A DNA stretch of 64,000 bases from Muribaculum sp. GTDB lineage: Bacteria; Bacteroidota; Bacteroidia; Bacteroidales; Muribaculaceae. The notes below the pieces were generated by a model, which was given only the letters and a program-made list of their open reading frames with translations, was not told where the DNA came from and ran no database searches. The stretch spans positions 295,779 through 359,778 of the forward strand of contig VSOZ01000001.1 of the NCBI GenBank assembly GCA_009775095.1, given 5' to 3'. Both the position numbers and the translations under genes were made by a program. Positions 41,312-50,651 of the stretch are shown here, one piece after another. The first letter of the stretch is position 1, and the number at the start of each line of letters is the position of its first letter.

Positions 41312-43066
41312 TCAGTGTTTACGGGAACCTTTCTTTCCCTTTTTCATGAATTTGTCAAAATTCCCTCCGTTTTTATCATCCTTAGAGTCGCGTTTACGAC
41401 GTGAAGCCCTTGAATAATCCTTTTCCGGATCGGCTATCTCTGCATATAGCTTATGACCTACAAAGTCAAGCCCGGTAATACCTTCGACCACCCTGCGGGC
41501 ATCGGCCTTCTTCACGTCAAAGAGCGAATAGCCCGGCATCAGGTCTATACGGCCTACATCGACGCGCGCGCCGTGTATGGCATGGTTAAGTATGTCTATA
41601 AGATTACCGGCATAAAAACCGTCGTTCTTGCCTGCGTTTACATATATGCGGGCCATTCCGCGGTCGGCTGTACGACGGTCCTTTTCGGCGGCAGTGCGCG
41701 GACGCGCCGGTTCTTTTTTCTCCTTTTTGGGTTTCTCGTCGATAAAGTCTATTACCGGTGCATCTTTATAGTACTCGAGCAAGCGGTTGAACTCAAGCGA
41801 CACAACGCGCTTAAGCAGATCCTCCTGCGACAGCCAGCACAGTTTGCGGCTCACACCGGGTATATACTTCGCTATCTCCTCATCGTCCACTTTCACACGC
41901 TCAATGCGGTCGGCAAGATTGTAAAGCTGCTTCTCTATGATATGCTCGGGTGTCGGCACCTCCTTGCGCTCAAACGTCTTGCCGATCTTCTTCTCTATGT
42001 CGCGCAACTTATTGCGCTCGCGCGAGTGTATTATGGCTATCGATATACCGGTTTTTCCGGCACGACCGGTACGGCCCGAGCGATGGGTGTAAGTAGCTAT
42101 ATCGTCGGGAAGTCCGTAGTTTATGACATGTGTAAGATTGCTCACGTCAAGACCGCGGGCGGCCACATCTGTAGCCACAAGCAACGACAGCACTCCGTCA
42201 CGAAACTTCTTCATGACCTGATCGCGCTGAGCCTGCGACAACTCACCGTGAAGTGAGTCGGCGTTATATCCGTCCTGTATGAGATGATCGGCTATCTCCT
42301 GTGTCTCCTTGCGAGTGCGGCAGAAGATGATGCCGTATATGTTTGGCGTATCGTCGGCAATGCGTTTAAGAGCGAGATACTTGTCGCGCGCGTGTACCAT
42401 ATAATACACATGTTTCACATTCTCGGCTCCGGTATTTTTCTCACCCACCACAAACTCCTGCGGGTCATGCATGTAACGCTTGGCTATTTTGGCTATCTCA
42501 TTGGGCATCGTGGCCGAGAACAGGAGCATCTTGCGGTCGTCGGGCACATGTGCGAGAATCTCGTTTATATCGTCGACGAAACCCATGTTGAGCATCTCGT
42601 CGGCCTCGTCGAGTATCACCGTATGCACAGCGGCAAGATCCACCACTCCGCGGTTCATAAGGTCAAGCAGACGCCCGGGTGTAGCCACAATGACCTGAAC
42701 GCCCTGTCGCAGACTGCGTATCTGGCTCTCGATGCTCGAGCCGCCATATACCGGAAGTACCTTAACGGCCGGCATATACTTGGAGAAGTCGGCCAAATCG
42801 CTGCCTATCTGCAGACACAACTCTCTCGTAGGAGCTATAATCAACGCCTGCGGCACATTGGCCGAGGGGTCAAGACGCTGCAGCACCGGCAGTCCGAACG
42901 CAGCCGTCTTGCCCGTACCCGTCTGCGCAAGCGCCACCACGTCGCCGTCTTCATTCAGCAGGTGGGGTATGACTTTTTCCTGTACCGGCATGGGGTGTTC
43001 GAAACCCAGTTCCTCGATGGCTTTACGCAGGTCACCGCGCACTCCCAATTCTTCAAATGTCTTCAT
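41312..43066 (-). CDS. deaD: DEAD-box ATP-dependent RNA helicase (DeaD/CsdA type)
   Basis: An RNA helicase of 584 residues. Core motifs are FEHPMPVQEKVIP (Q), AQTGTGKTAAF (I), PTRELCLQIG (Ia), VILDEADEM (II), LLFSATMP (III) and HRSGRTGRAGKTG (VI). A DbpA-type RNA-binding domain (about 480-560, RIYVNAGKNDGFYAGNLIDI) and a lysine/arginine-rich tail (SRRKRDSKDDKNGGNFDKF) extend the C-terminus. CsdA-like proteins aid ribosome assembly and cold adaptation. It lies 25 nt after der. Confidence 0.93.
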   Translation of the reverse strand: MKTFEELGVRGDLRKAIEELGFEHPMPVQEKVIPHLLNEDGDVVALAQTGTGKTAAFGLPVLQRLDPSANVPQALIIAPTRELCLQIGSDLADFSKYMPAVKVLPVYGGSSIESQIRSLRQGVQVIVATPGRLLDLMNRGVVDLAAVHTVILDEADEMLNMGFVDDINEILAHVPDDRKMLLFSATMPNEIAKIAKRYMHDPQEFVVGEKNTGAENVKHVYYMVHARDKYLALKRIADDTPNIYGIIFCRTRKETQEIADHLIQDGYNADSLHGELSQAQRDQVMKKFRDGVLSLLVATDVAARGLDVSNLTHVINYGLPDDIATYTHRSGRTGRAGKTGISIAIIHSRERNKLRDIEKKIGKTFERKEVPTPEHIIEKQLYNLADRIERVKVDDEEIAKYIPGVSRKLCWLSQEDLLKRVVSLEFNRLLEYYKDAPVIDFIDEKPKKEKKEPARPRTAAEKDRRTADRGMARIYVNAGKNDGFYAGNLIDILNHAIHGARVDVGRIDLMPGYSLFDVKKADARRVVEGITGLDFVGHKLYAEIADPEKDYSRASRRKRDSKDDKNGGNFDKFMKKGKKGSRKH

Positions 43067-43091
43067 TTTTCTGTTTTTTAATTTTTACGAC

Positions 43092-44408
43092 CTACTTCTC
43101 ACGCATATAAACGTTGATCGGCGTACCTGTAAAGTCCCATTTCTCTCGAATCTTGTTTTCCAGATAACGTCGGTAGGGCTCTTTGACCCACTGGGGGAGG
43201 TTACAGAAAAATATAAATGTGGGAATTGGTGACTCCTTTAGCATGGTCACATATTTAATCTTGATATATTTGCCTTTATTGGCCGGGGGCGGATAAGCTC
43301 CTATCACCTCCTGCATGTATACATTGAGCTGCGAGGTGGGTATAACGCGCTCACGGTTTTTATATACGTCGACAGCCGTCTCGATGACCTTGAATATCCT
43401 CTGCTTGGTCAGGGCCGAGCCGAAGATGATGGGGAAATCGGTGAACGGCGCGAAACGATTGCGTATCGCAGCCTCGAAGTGGCGTATGGCTTCCTGCGAC
43501 TTGTCCTTGACAAGATCCCATTTGTTGACACACACCACAAGCCCCTTCTTGTTGCGCTGAATAAGCGAGAATATGCTCACGTCCTGACTCTCTATACCGA
43601 GCGTGGCGTCAATCATAAGTATACATACATCCGACGCCTCGATAGCTCTTATGGAGCGTATCACCGAGTAGTACTCTATGTCTTCGTTGACTTTGTTCTT
43701 CTTGCGTATGCCGGCTGTGTCGACAAGATAGAAGTCGAAGCCAAACTTGTTGTAGCGCGTATATATCGAGTCGCGGGTCGTGCCGGCAATATTGGTCACA
43801 ATATTGCGGTCCTCGCCTATAAATGAGTTTATGATCGACGACTTGCCGGCATTTGGACGCCCGACTATAGCGAACTTAGGTATTTTCTCCAGCTCCTGCT
43901 CTTCGGTGTCATCCTCGGGCAGATCCTTGACTATCTCGTCAAGCAGTTCACCCGTGCCCGACCCATTGGCCGACGATATTGAGAACGGCTCGCCGAGGCC
44001 GAGCGAATAAAATTCGGGAACATTGAAGCGCGACTCTCCGGCATCGGTCTTGTTGGCAACAAGTATAACGGGCTTCTTGGAACGACGCAGTATATTGGCC
44101 ACATGGTCGTCAAGGTCAGTGACCCCGTTCATGGCATCAACCACGAAAAGAATCACGTCGGCCTCCTCTATGGCAAGATACACCTGCTTGTTGATTTCGC
44201 TCTCGAAAATATCCTCCGAGTTCACGACCCAACCTCCGGTATCTACAATAGAAAATTCCTTTCCGCACCAGTCCACCTTACCGTACTGTCGGTCACGGGT
44301 CGTGCCGGCGGTATCGTCGACGATCGCCGTACGAGTCTGAGTCAGTCGGTTGAAAAGCGTCGATTTACCCACATTGGGGCGCCCGACGATTGCTACAAGT
44401 CTTCCCAT
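43092..44408 (-). CDS. der: GTPase Der (EngA)
   Basis: A ribosome-assembly GTPase of 438 residues with two tandem G domains. The first P-loop is GRPNVGKST (7-15), with DTAGTTRDRQY, DTGG and NKTD. The second is GRPNAGKSS, with IAGTTRDSIYTRY, DTAG and NKWD. The C-terminal KH-like domain (YPPPANKGKYIKIKYVTM) completes the usual architecture, and the length is normal. Confidence 0.96.
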   Translation of the reverse strand: MGRLVAIVGRPNVGKSTLFNRLTQTRTAIVDDTAGTTRDRQYGKVDWCGKEFSIVDTGGWVVNSEDIFESEINKQVYLAIEEADVILFVVDAMNGVTDLDDHVANILRRSKKPVILVANKTDAGESRFNVPEFYSLGLGEPFSISSANGSGTGELLDEIVKDLPEDDTEEQELEKIPKFAIVGRPNAGKSSIINSFIGEDRNIVTNIAGTTRDSIYTRYNKFGFDFYLVDTAGIRKKNKVNEDIEYYSVIRSIRAIEASDVCILMIDATLGIESQDVSIFSLIQRNKKGLVVCVNKWDLVKDKSQEAIRHFEAAIRNRFAPFTDFPIIFGSALTKQRIFKVIETAVDVYKNRERVIPTSQLNVYMQEVIGAYPPPANKGKYIKIKYVTMLKESPIPTFIFFCNLPQWVKEPYRRYLENKIREKWDFTGTPINVYMREK

Positions 44409-44474
44409 AATTATCTTTTAAACTGCAAATTTAACATTTTTAGCCCAATAATCTCCATTTACCGTAACCGATTC

Positions 44475-45233
44475 TCAAGTCGCGTCTTTATTATCACCGT
44501 TATTATCGCCGATATCAGGCTCCTTTATATTCAACGCGGCGCCGAACAGAGTCATGCCGTGCCGACTGTTGTAACGCTGCACCAATCCGGTTATATACAC
44601 GGTAAAAAGCGGAAACATCATAATACCCATGCCGGAAAGTATCACGGCAAGTATCTTACCGACCACCGTCATAGGATATATGTCGCACCCTATAGTCGTG
44701 GCGTTCATGCACGCCCACCAGAGTGAGGCACCGTAATCGGGCACCATGTTGTTGACAGGCTGCTCCTTCTCAAGGAATATCAGGCTTGCGAAATAAATAA
44801 CCGACAGCATGATGGCCAAGTAAGAGAACAACAGCGACGACAGCCTGTTGGATGTCATATAGCCTATTACAATCGACAATGCGAACGCCCCGCGGGCCAG
44901 CGGCACAAAGCGCAAAAAATACAACACTTCATGCGAAAAATCAATATGCCACAGATTGAAGATGTTAAGATACGGTATCGACACCATGAAGAAAAACCAA
45001 CGCTGCCTGATATATCTCCACTTGTCGGGCGCCATAAACAGCTCAATAAAAAAGTCAGCCATAAACACGGCACAGACCCAAAGCTGAAAATGCATGTAAC
45101 TTTCGTTTTTCAAAAAGTCCACACCGGTGAAAGTATCGATAGATATGTACACGATAAGCCCGAGTGACAGCAAAAGCACCGCCACATACAGCATCGTTCT
45201 TATATACCGCTTATCCCTCGTCGAAAACTTCAT
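44475..45233 (-). CDS. Ion-channel protein with non-canonical selectivity filter
   Basis: A 252-residue membrane protein of the 6TM ion-transport type: four N-terminal helices including an S4-like stretch (YFLRFVPLARGAFAL), then an outer helix, pore loop and inner helix. The pore reads WWACMNATTIGCDIYPMT. Canonical K+ channels have TVGYGD here; this one has TIGCD, one residue shorter. It may therefore pass other cations or not be strongly K+ selective. It is separated from der by about 65 nt on the same strand. The role is unknown. Confidence 0.75.
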   Translation of the reverse strand: MKFSTRDKRYIRTMLYVAVLLLSLGLIVYISIDTFTGVDFLKNESYMHFQLWVCAVFMADFFIELFMAPDKWRYIRQRWFFFMVSIPYLNIFNLWHIDFSHEVLYFLRFVPLARGAFALSIVIGYMTSNRLSSLLFSYLAIMLSVIYFASLIFLEKEQPVNNMVPDYGASLWWACMNATTIGCDIYPMTVVGKILAVILSGMGIMMFPLFTVYITGLVQRYNSRHGMTLFGAALNIKEPDIGDNNGDNKDAT

Positions 45234-45318
45234 GACAATACATCAGTTATATTTTTTATAACAATCATCACGCATGTTTTGATTAAGTAAGATAGTATCG
45301 GTTTTACACAATACAATA

Positions 45319-45350
45319 TTGTCGCATAACGGTATTTATTCTTAAATTTG
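45319..45350 (+). promoter_or_regulatory. Promoter of the second ECF sigma gene
   Basis: TTG (45319-45321), a 21-nt spacer and TAAATTTG (45343-45350) fit the Bacteroidetes consensus and lie 24 nt before the preferred ATG. Confidence 0.55.
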
Positions 45351-45374
45351 CGCCGGCAACAATTGCGGATACAA

Positions 45375-45974
45375 ATGGAACAAGACCTCATAAAGCATCT
45401 GAAAGCGGGCGACCGCCATGCATTTGACAGGCTCTACGGCCTGTATGCCGGACGCATAATGTCGTTTTGTATAACGTATCTTAACTCGACCGAAGATGCC
45501 GAGGATATAGTGCAGGATGTATTTATAGCACTGTGGAACAATCGCAATAAGTTGAAAAACACCGTAAGCGTAAAGCCGTTTTTATACACTGCCGCCCGCA
45601 ACCGCATACTCAACATATACAGAACAAAAGCCAATTCGCCCCTTTATGAGGATTATGTCAACATACGCGAGGAGTACGGGCATGAGACTTCCGACACGTC
45701 AAGCATTGAATACGAGGAGTTTGAGCGAATCGTCATGGATCGCATTAATGCATTGCCCAAAACACAGATGGCGGTAGTGACTCTGTCGAGACTACACAAC
45801 ATGTCGGTCGATGAAATTGCCCGCAAACTTCAGCTGCGCCCCCAGACTGTCAAAAACGCCCTGTCGAGCGGACTTAAGTCACTGCATCAAAGCCTGCTTC
45901 CGTTGTTAAGATATGACTCTGTCATAATTTTTGTGTTTTTAAAAGTATTTATCGACAATATACGTGTCTTATAA
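45375..45974 (+). CDS. ECF sigma factor of the arabinan-type SusCD locus
   Basis: A 199-residue sigma factor. Region 2 is HAFDRLYGLYAGRIMSFCIT followed by DAEDIVQDVFIALWNNRN, and region 4 is LPKTQMAVVTLSRLHNMSVD followed by IARKLQLRPQTVKNALSSG. The C-terminal hydrophobic extension (SVIIFVFLKVFIDNI) resembles that of the first locus. The frame can be opened at a TTG (45348), but that codon lies within the -7 element, so the ATG at 45375 is used. FecR follows directly. Confidence 0.92.
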   Translation: MEQDLIKHLKAGDRHAFDRLYGLYAGRIMSFCITYLNSTEDAEDIVQDVFIALWNNRNKLKNTVSVKPFLYTAARNRILNIYRTKANSPLYEDYVNIREEYGHETSDTSSIEYEEFERIVMDRINALPKTQMAVVTLSRLHNMSVDEIARKLQLRPQTVKNALSSGLKSLHQSLLPLLRYDSVIIFVFLKVFIDNIRVL

Positions 45975-46008
45975 TATAGGAGTCCGAAACCAAAATTCAA
46001 TATATCGC

Positions 46009-46971
46009 ATGTCAATGGATGAATTATTCAACAAACTGAAAAATGACCGGCTTACGCCCGACGAGCTCAGGCGGCTGAGAAGTCATATCAACTCTTCGTC
46101 CAACGATGAGCTTGCCCGATACCTGAACGAATCAGCCGACAATGAAGCATATACTGATGACAATACGCTAAAACGCATAAAAAAGAAAATAGACTGCCAC
46201 ATTGATGCCGACCTTATCAAAGCGAAGCAGATACGCCGTTATCGTATAGCGCTTGCGGCCGCATCCATGCTCCTGCCGCTGTTCATAATAGCCTCCGCTT
46301 ATCTTTACTTCTCGTCACGAAACGTAACATATGAAGCGCCGGCATTATGCTCGGTAAGCACAGCCTCAGGCGAAATATCGACCGTAACATTGCCCGACGG
46401 CACGGCAGTGACGCTCAACGGCGACAGCCGTCTGGAGTTTTACGCCGACTTTAACGGCAAAAAGCGTCGTCAGGTTAATTTTTACGGCGAGGCATATTTT
46501 GACGTAGCCAAAGACACCGACCGTCCGTTTGAAATAATCGCCCCCGAAATGACCGTGGAGGTTCTCGGCACAAAGTTCAATATCATAGCAGGCAATACGG
46601 GATGCCTCTCCTCGCTGACTCTTGAAAGCGGCAAAGTAGCCCTTACAGCAACAGGCTCCGATGAAAAAGTAACCCTGTCACCCGGTGAACGGGCCACACT
46701 GACACCGGGAAGCGACACATTCAGCATAGACACCGCCGATATTGACGGTTCGATACAATGGATGACAAAAGAGCTGACTTTTGATGACGCATCGCCTGAA
46801 AGCATAGTCGCCGTCATAGAAAATCACTACGGAGTAAAACTCAACCCCGCGATTAAAACGAAGATTAACGAGAACTTTTCGGGCACACTTCCGGGCGAAA
46901 ATCTGTCGGAAACGCTCGAAACACTCGGCTACATATACGGCTTCGACACAACCAATCCTACCGTGGAATAA
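46009..46971 (+). CDS. FecR-family anti-sigma factor
   Basis: A membrane anti-sigma factor of 320 residues. The cytoplasmic part contains NKLKNDRLTPDELRRLRSHI, the single TM helix is IALAAASMLLPLFIIASAYL, and the periplasmic FecR domain is VTLPDGTAVTLNGDSRLEFY, NFYGEAYFDVAKDTDRPFEI, VLGTKFNIIAG. The C-terminal DUF4974-like end (LTFDDASPESIVAVIENHYG) contacts an STN domain. A GTG at 45964 is in frame but overlaps the sigma gene; the ATG at 46009 (or 46015) is more likely. It would release the sigma factor when the following SusC is loaded. Confidence 0.9.
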   Translation: MSMDELFNKLKNDRLTPDELRRLRSHINSSSNDELARYLNESADNEAYTDDNTLKRIKKKIDCHIDADLIKAKQIRRYRIALAAASMLLPLFIIASAYLYFSSRNVTYEAPALCSVSTASGEISTVTLPDGTAVTLNGDSRLEFYADFNGKKRRQVNFYGEAYFDVAKDTDRPFEIIAPEMTVEVLGTKFNIIAGNTGCLSSLTLESGKVALTATGSDEKVTLSPGERATLTPGSDTFSIDTADIDGSIQWMTKELTFDDASPESIVAVIENHYGVKLNPAIKTKINENFSGTLPGENLSETLETLGYIYGFDTTNPTVE

Positions 46972-47091
46972 ACCCCGGAAAAACTTTATAGAATCAGTAC
47001 ATTCACAATTGCATTCGCGAGAATCACAAAATATGTTATAAAACATATAAATTTGTTGGTATAAAAACTATAGGTCCGTGTCTTAAAAACA

Positions 47092-47109
47092 GTATTCCGG
47101 ATGGAATAC
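47092..47109 (+). promoter_or_regulatory. Stem-loops in the fecR-susC gap of the second locus
   Basis: GTATTCC (47092-47098) and GGAATAC (47103-47109) form a perfect 7-bp hairpin about 44 nt before susC. A second one (ATATGTT with AACATAT, near 47031-47048) lies upstream. The first SusCD locus has a stem-loop in the same position. A role in uncoupling susC expression from the regulators is inferred. Confidence 0.4.
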
Positions 47110-47152
47110 CGATTTATGAACCAAACCAATTATTAACCCAACAAACCAACTC

Positions 47153-50100
47153 ATGAAAATGCAATGTGAAATCAGACATTGGATTATAGCTATCATTATC
47201 GCTATGACGGCCGACCTGTGTATGTTCGCGCAAGGCAAACCGCCCGTAGCGACCATAGAGGCTAAAAATTCCACAGTCGAGCAAGTACTCCGATCCATTG
47301 AGTCGCAGACCACTTATCGCTTTGCTTACAAAACAGCACTTCTGAAACAGCTGCCTAAAGTGACCCTTACATGCAAAGACACTCCGGTAAAGGATATTCT
47401 TGACAAAATTTTCGCAAATACCGCGGTAAGTTACCGCATAGTTTCGCCGAAGTCAATAATTATAGAAGCCAAGTCAGCCGACAAGACACAGGCCGCAGCC
47501 CCCAAAAGCATATCGGGCATCATAACCGGACCTGACGGCGACCCGCTTATCGGCGCGACAGTCATGGCTGAGGGAGCACAACAAGGCACCATAACGGATA
47601 TTGACGGCAAATTCAATCTAAGCGGCATAAAAGAGGGACAGAGCGTAAGTGTGGCCTATGTCGGCTTCACTCCGCTGACCTTTACCGTCGGAAAAAGCAA
47701 TGTGTACAACTACAAAATGCAGGAAAACACCGAAAATCTTGAGGAAGTGGTTGTGGTAGGCTATGGCAGCATGAAAAAGCGCGACTTATCCGGCGCTGTC
47801 GGGCAACTTAAGGGAAGCGACCTGATGAAAGGCAATCCTACCGACTTCGGACGCGGACTTCAAGGCAAGATAGCCGGCGTCGAAGTGACACAAAACGACG
47901 GCGCGCCCGGCGGCGGTGTAAGCATTCAGGTACGCGGCGCCAACTCGTTCAGCACAAGTTCACAGCCGCTTTATATCGTAGACGGAGTGCCGTTTGACAC
48001 AGGCTCGGACCCCTCGCGTTCGGAAACCAACTACGACAGCAACAATAACAGTAACCCACTGGCATTCATAAATCCCCACGACATCGAGTCGATCGAGGTA
48101 CTCAAAGACGCATCGGCAGCTGCCATATACGGTTCGCGAGGAGCCAACGGCGTAATCCTCATCACAACCAAACGCGGTGAAAAAGGATATGACAACGTAG
48201 AGTTCACCGCCAACTTCTCATTCTCGAGAATAGGCAAAAAAGTATCGACACTTGACCCGGTGACCTATGCCCGCTATCGCAACGAACAGATGGAAAACGG
48301 CGCCATATATAACAACCGCCCATACTCCGACCTGCCCTTTCCCGGCCAGTGGTACTACAAGGAGGATGAAGCCGGCAACATATTATCGGGCGAATATTCA
48401 CCCGCACCCGACGACTTTCTGAACCCCGGGTGGTACACTGACGAAAACGGCTTCAAGACATGGGTCGGGGGCTCCGACTGGCAAGACCTGATCTATCAGA
48501 ACGGCTTCTCGCAAGAGTACAATATAACCGTATCGGGAGGCTCCGATAGAGGCTGGTACTCATTCTCCGGCAATTATCTTAATCAGCGCGGTATCATCAA
48601 AAAGTCGGGCTTCACGCGCTACTCCATACACGCGTCTTTAGGAAGAAAGATCAACAGCTGGCTTGACATGGGCACAAACATCAATTTCACCAATACGGAT
48701 ACTGACTTTTCACGTACCAACTCATATGAATACGGTGTGATACGCTCAAGTCTTGTCTTTCCGCCCAACTACGACCCGCTGCATATGGATGACGTGCCCG
48801 AAGAGGAGTATAACTGGCTCGCGTCCAACCCATACGCATACATCAATGACTCTTACGACAATATCCGGGCCGTCAATGTATTTACATCATCGTATCTTGA
48901 GGCCACAATACTGCCGTACTTGAAATTTCGTCAAAACATAGGTATAAGCTACTCCGGCCGCGACCGTGGCACTTACTACGGGCGCCAAACTCAGGAAGGC
49001 TCCGGCAGTTTCGGTATAAACGGCAAAGGCTCAAAGGCCGACAACTGGTACAACAGCGTCACGAGCGAGTCGCTGCTGACATTTGACAAGCGCTTCGGCC
49101 TCCACTCACTTAACGCAGTAGGAGGTTTCACGGCCGAAAAGATAAGCTGGGGCAGCAAGTCCATGTCAGCCACCGATTTTCCAAATGACAATACGCTCTA
49201 CCATGACATGAGCCTCGGCAAAAATCAAGGCAAACTCGAGAGCGACCGCGGGGAGTCAACGATGGCATCGTTTCTCGGTCGTATCAACTATATATTCAAC
49301 GACCGCTATATACTCACTGCCTCGTACCGTGCCGACGGCTCAAGCAAGTTTACCGAGAAAAACAAGTGGGCACACTTCTTCTCGGCAGCCGTAGCATGGC
49401 GCCTGAGCGAAGAGAAGTTCATTCGCGACCTCGGCCTGTTCAGCAACCTAAAGCTGCGACTAAGCTATGGCGAGACCGGCAACCAGAGTATAGGCAGTTA
49501 CCGCACCCTACCTATGCTGTTTGCCGCACAGTACCCGTTCGGAGGCTCGTTGTCCAACGGATTTGCCAATGTAGAATGGCGCGGCCCTGCATCGGGCGAT
49601 CTTCGCTGGGAGACAACCCGTCAGGGCGACATAGGTATCGACATGAGCTTCCTCAACAACCGCATCAGCTTCACCGCCGACTATTACCGTAAAAAGACCC
49701 GCGACCTGCTTCAGGAAGTGATAATAGCGCCCTCCAACGGCTTCAACCGCAAGATGGTCAACAGCGCCTATGTCACCAACGAAGGTCTTGAGTTGAGCGG
49801 CAGCTTCGTTATACTCGCCTACACGCCGGTACGATGGAACATGAAAGCCAACATATCGTTTAACCGCAACAAAATCGGCGGTCTGCCCTCCGACCAATAT
49901 GCCACACGGCTATGGCATGCGGCCGACCAAGTGTTCATACAGCGCAACGGCTATCCCATAGGGGCAATATACGGCTACGTCGAGGACGGTTTCTATGACA
50001 ATCTCGCGGAAGTAATGGCCGATCCCGACCCCGCGATACGTAAAAAAGGATTGGCCATGGTAGGCGAAATAAAATACCGCGACCTTGACGGACAGCCGGG

Positions 50101-50632
50101 CATCACGGCATCGGACCGCACTATAATCGGCGACACAAATCCCGACTTCGTATATGGTATAACCAACAACTTCGAATGGAAAAACTTCACGCTCAGCTTC
50201 TTCTTTCAAGGAAGCCACGGCAATGACATATTCAACGGCAATCTGATGGATGTGCAGATGGGAAATATCAACAATATACCCGTATTTGCATATAATGAGC
50301 GATGGTCAAAAAACAACACCGCCGGTGCACGATGGCCCAAACCGGTACAAGGCTATGAACGAGAGTGGAAGATATCGGACCGCTATGTCGAGGACGGTTC
50401 TTACCTCAAACTGAAAGACCTTACCATAGGCTACAACCTTAACAATCCTGTAAAAGGCATTAAAGGCATCAGACTTTATGCAAGCGCGTCCAATCTGTTT
50501 ACCATAACAAACTACCGGTGGTTTGACCCCGAAGTAAACTCATTTGGCTCCGACGCATCACGCCGCGGTGTCGACTGCTACTCTTACCCGTCGAGCCGCA
50601 CCTATTCGGTAGGTCTAAATGTGTCATTCTAA
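47153..50632 (+). CDS. SusC/RagA-family TonB-dependent transporter with STN domain
   Basis: An outer-membrane importer of 1159 residues. Domains in order are: signal peptide; STN domain (about 40-110, ATIEAKNSTVEQVLRSIESQ); carboxypeptidase-like repeat (ISGIITGPDGDPLIGATVM); plug (LEEVVVVGYGSMKKRDLSGA, SIEVLKDASAAAIYGSRGAN); and a long beta-barrel ending YSVGLNVSF. The STN domain and the upstream sigma/FecR pair indicate substrate-dependent induction. The susD gene follows closely, then a surface-binding protein and a GH51 enzyme, so an arabinose-containing oligosaccharide is the likely cargo. Confidence 0.95.
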   Translation: MKMQCEIRHWIIAIIIAMTADLCMFAQGKPPVATIEAKNSTVEQVLRSIESQTTYRFAYKTALLKQLPKVTLTCKDTPVKDILDKIFANTAVSYRIVSPKSIIIEAKSADKTQAAAPKSISGIITGPDGDPLIGATVMAEGAQQGTITDIDGKFNLSGIKEGQSVSVAYVGFTPLTFTVGKSNVYNYKMQENTENLEEVVVVGYGSMKKRDLSGAVGQLKGSDLMKGNPTDFGRGLQGKIAGVEVTQNDGAPGGGVSIQVRGANSFSTSSQPLYIVDGVPFDTGSDPSRSETNYDSNNNSNPLAFINPHDIESIEVLKDASAAAIYGSRGANGVILITTKRGEKGYDNVEFTANFSFSRIGKKVSTLDPVTYARYRNEQMENGAIYNNRPYSDLPFPGQWYYKEDEAGNILSGEYSPAPDDFLNPGWYTDENGFKTWVGGSDWQDLIYQNGFSQEYNITVSGGSDRGWYSFSGNYLNQRGIIKKSGFTRYSIHASLGRKINSWLDMGTNINFTNTDTDFSRTNSYEYGVIRSSLVFPPNYDPLHMDDVPEEEYNWLASNPYAYINDSYDNIRAVNVFTSSYLEATILPYLKFRQNIGISYSGRDRGTYYGRQTQEGSGSFGINGKGSKADNWYNSVTSESLLTFDKRFGLHSLNAVGGFTAEKISWGSKSMSATDFPNDNTLYHDMSLGKNQGKLESDRGESTMASFLGRINYIFNDRYILTASYRADGSSKFTEKNKWAHFFSAAVAWRLSEEKFIRDLGLFSNLKLRLSYGETGNQSIGSYRTLPMLFAAQYPFGGSLSNGFANVEWRGPASGDLRWETTRQGDIGIDMSFLNNRISFTADYYRKKTRDLLQEVIIAPSNGFNRKMVNSAYVTNEGLELSGSFVILAYTPVRWNMKANISFNRNKIGGLPSDQYATRLWHAADQVFIQRNGYPIGAIYGYVEDGFYDNLAEVMADPDPAIRKKGLAMVGEIKYRDLDGQPGITASDRTIIGDTNPDFVYGITNNFEWKNFTLSFFFQGSHGNDIFNGNLMDVQMGNINNIPVFAYNERWSKNNTAGARWPKPVQGYEREWKISDRYVEDGSYLKLKDLTIGYNLNNPVKGIKGIRLYASASNLFTITNYRWFDPEVNSFGSDASRRGVDCYSYPSSRTYSVGLNVSF

Positions 50633-50651
50633 TATTAAACCCGACAAAACG

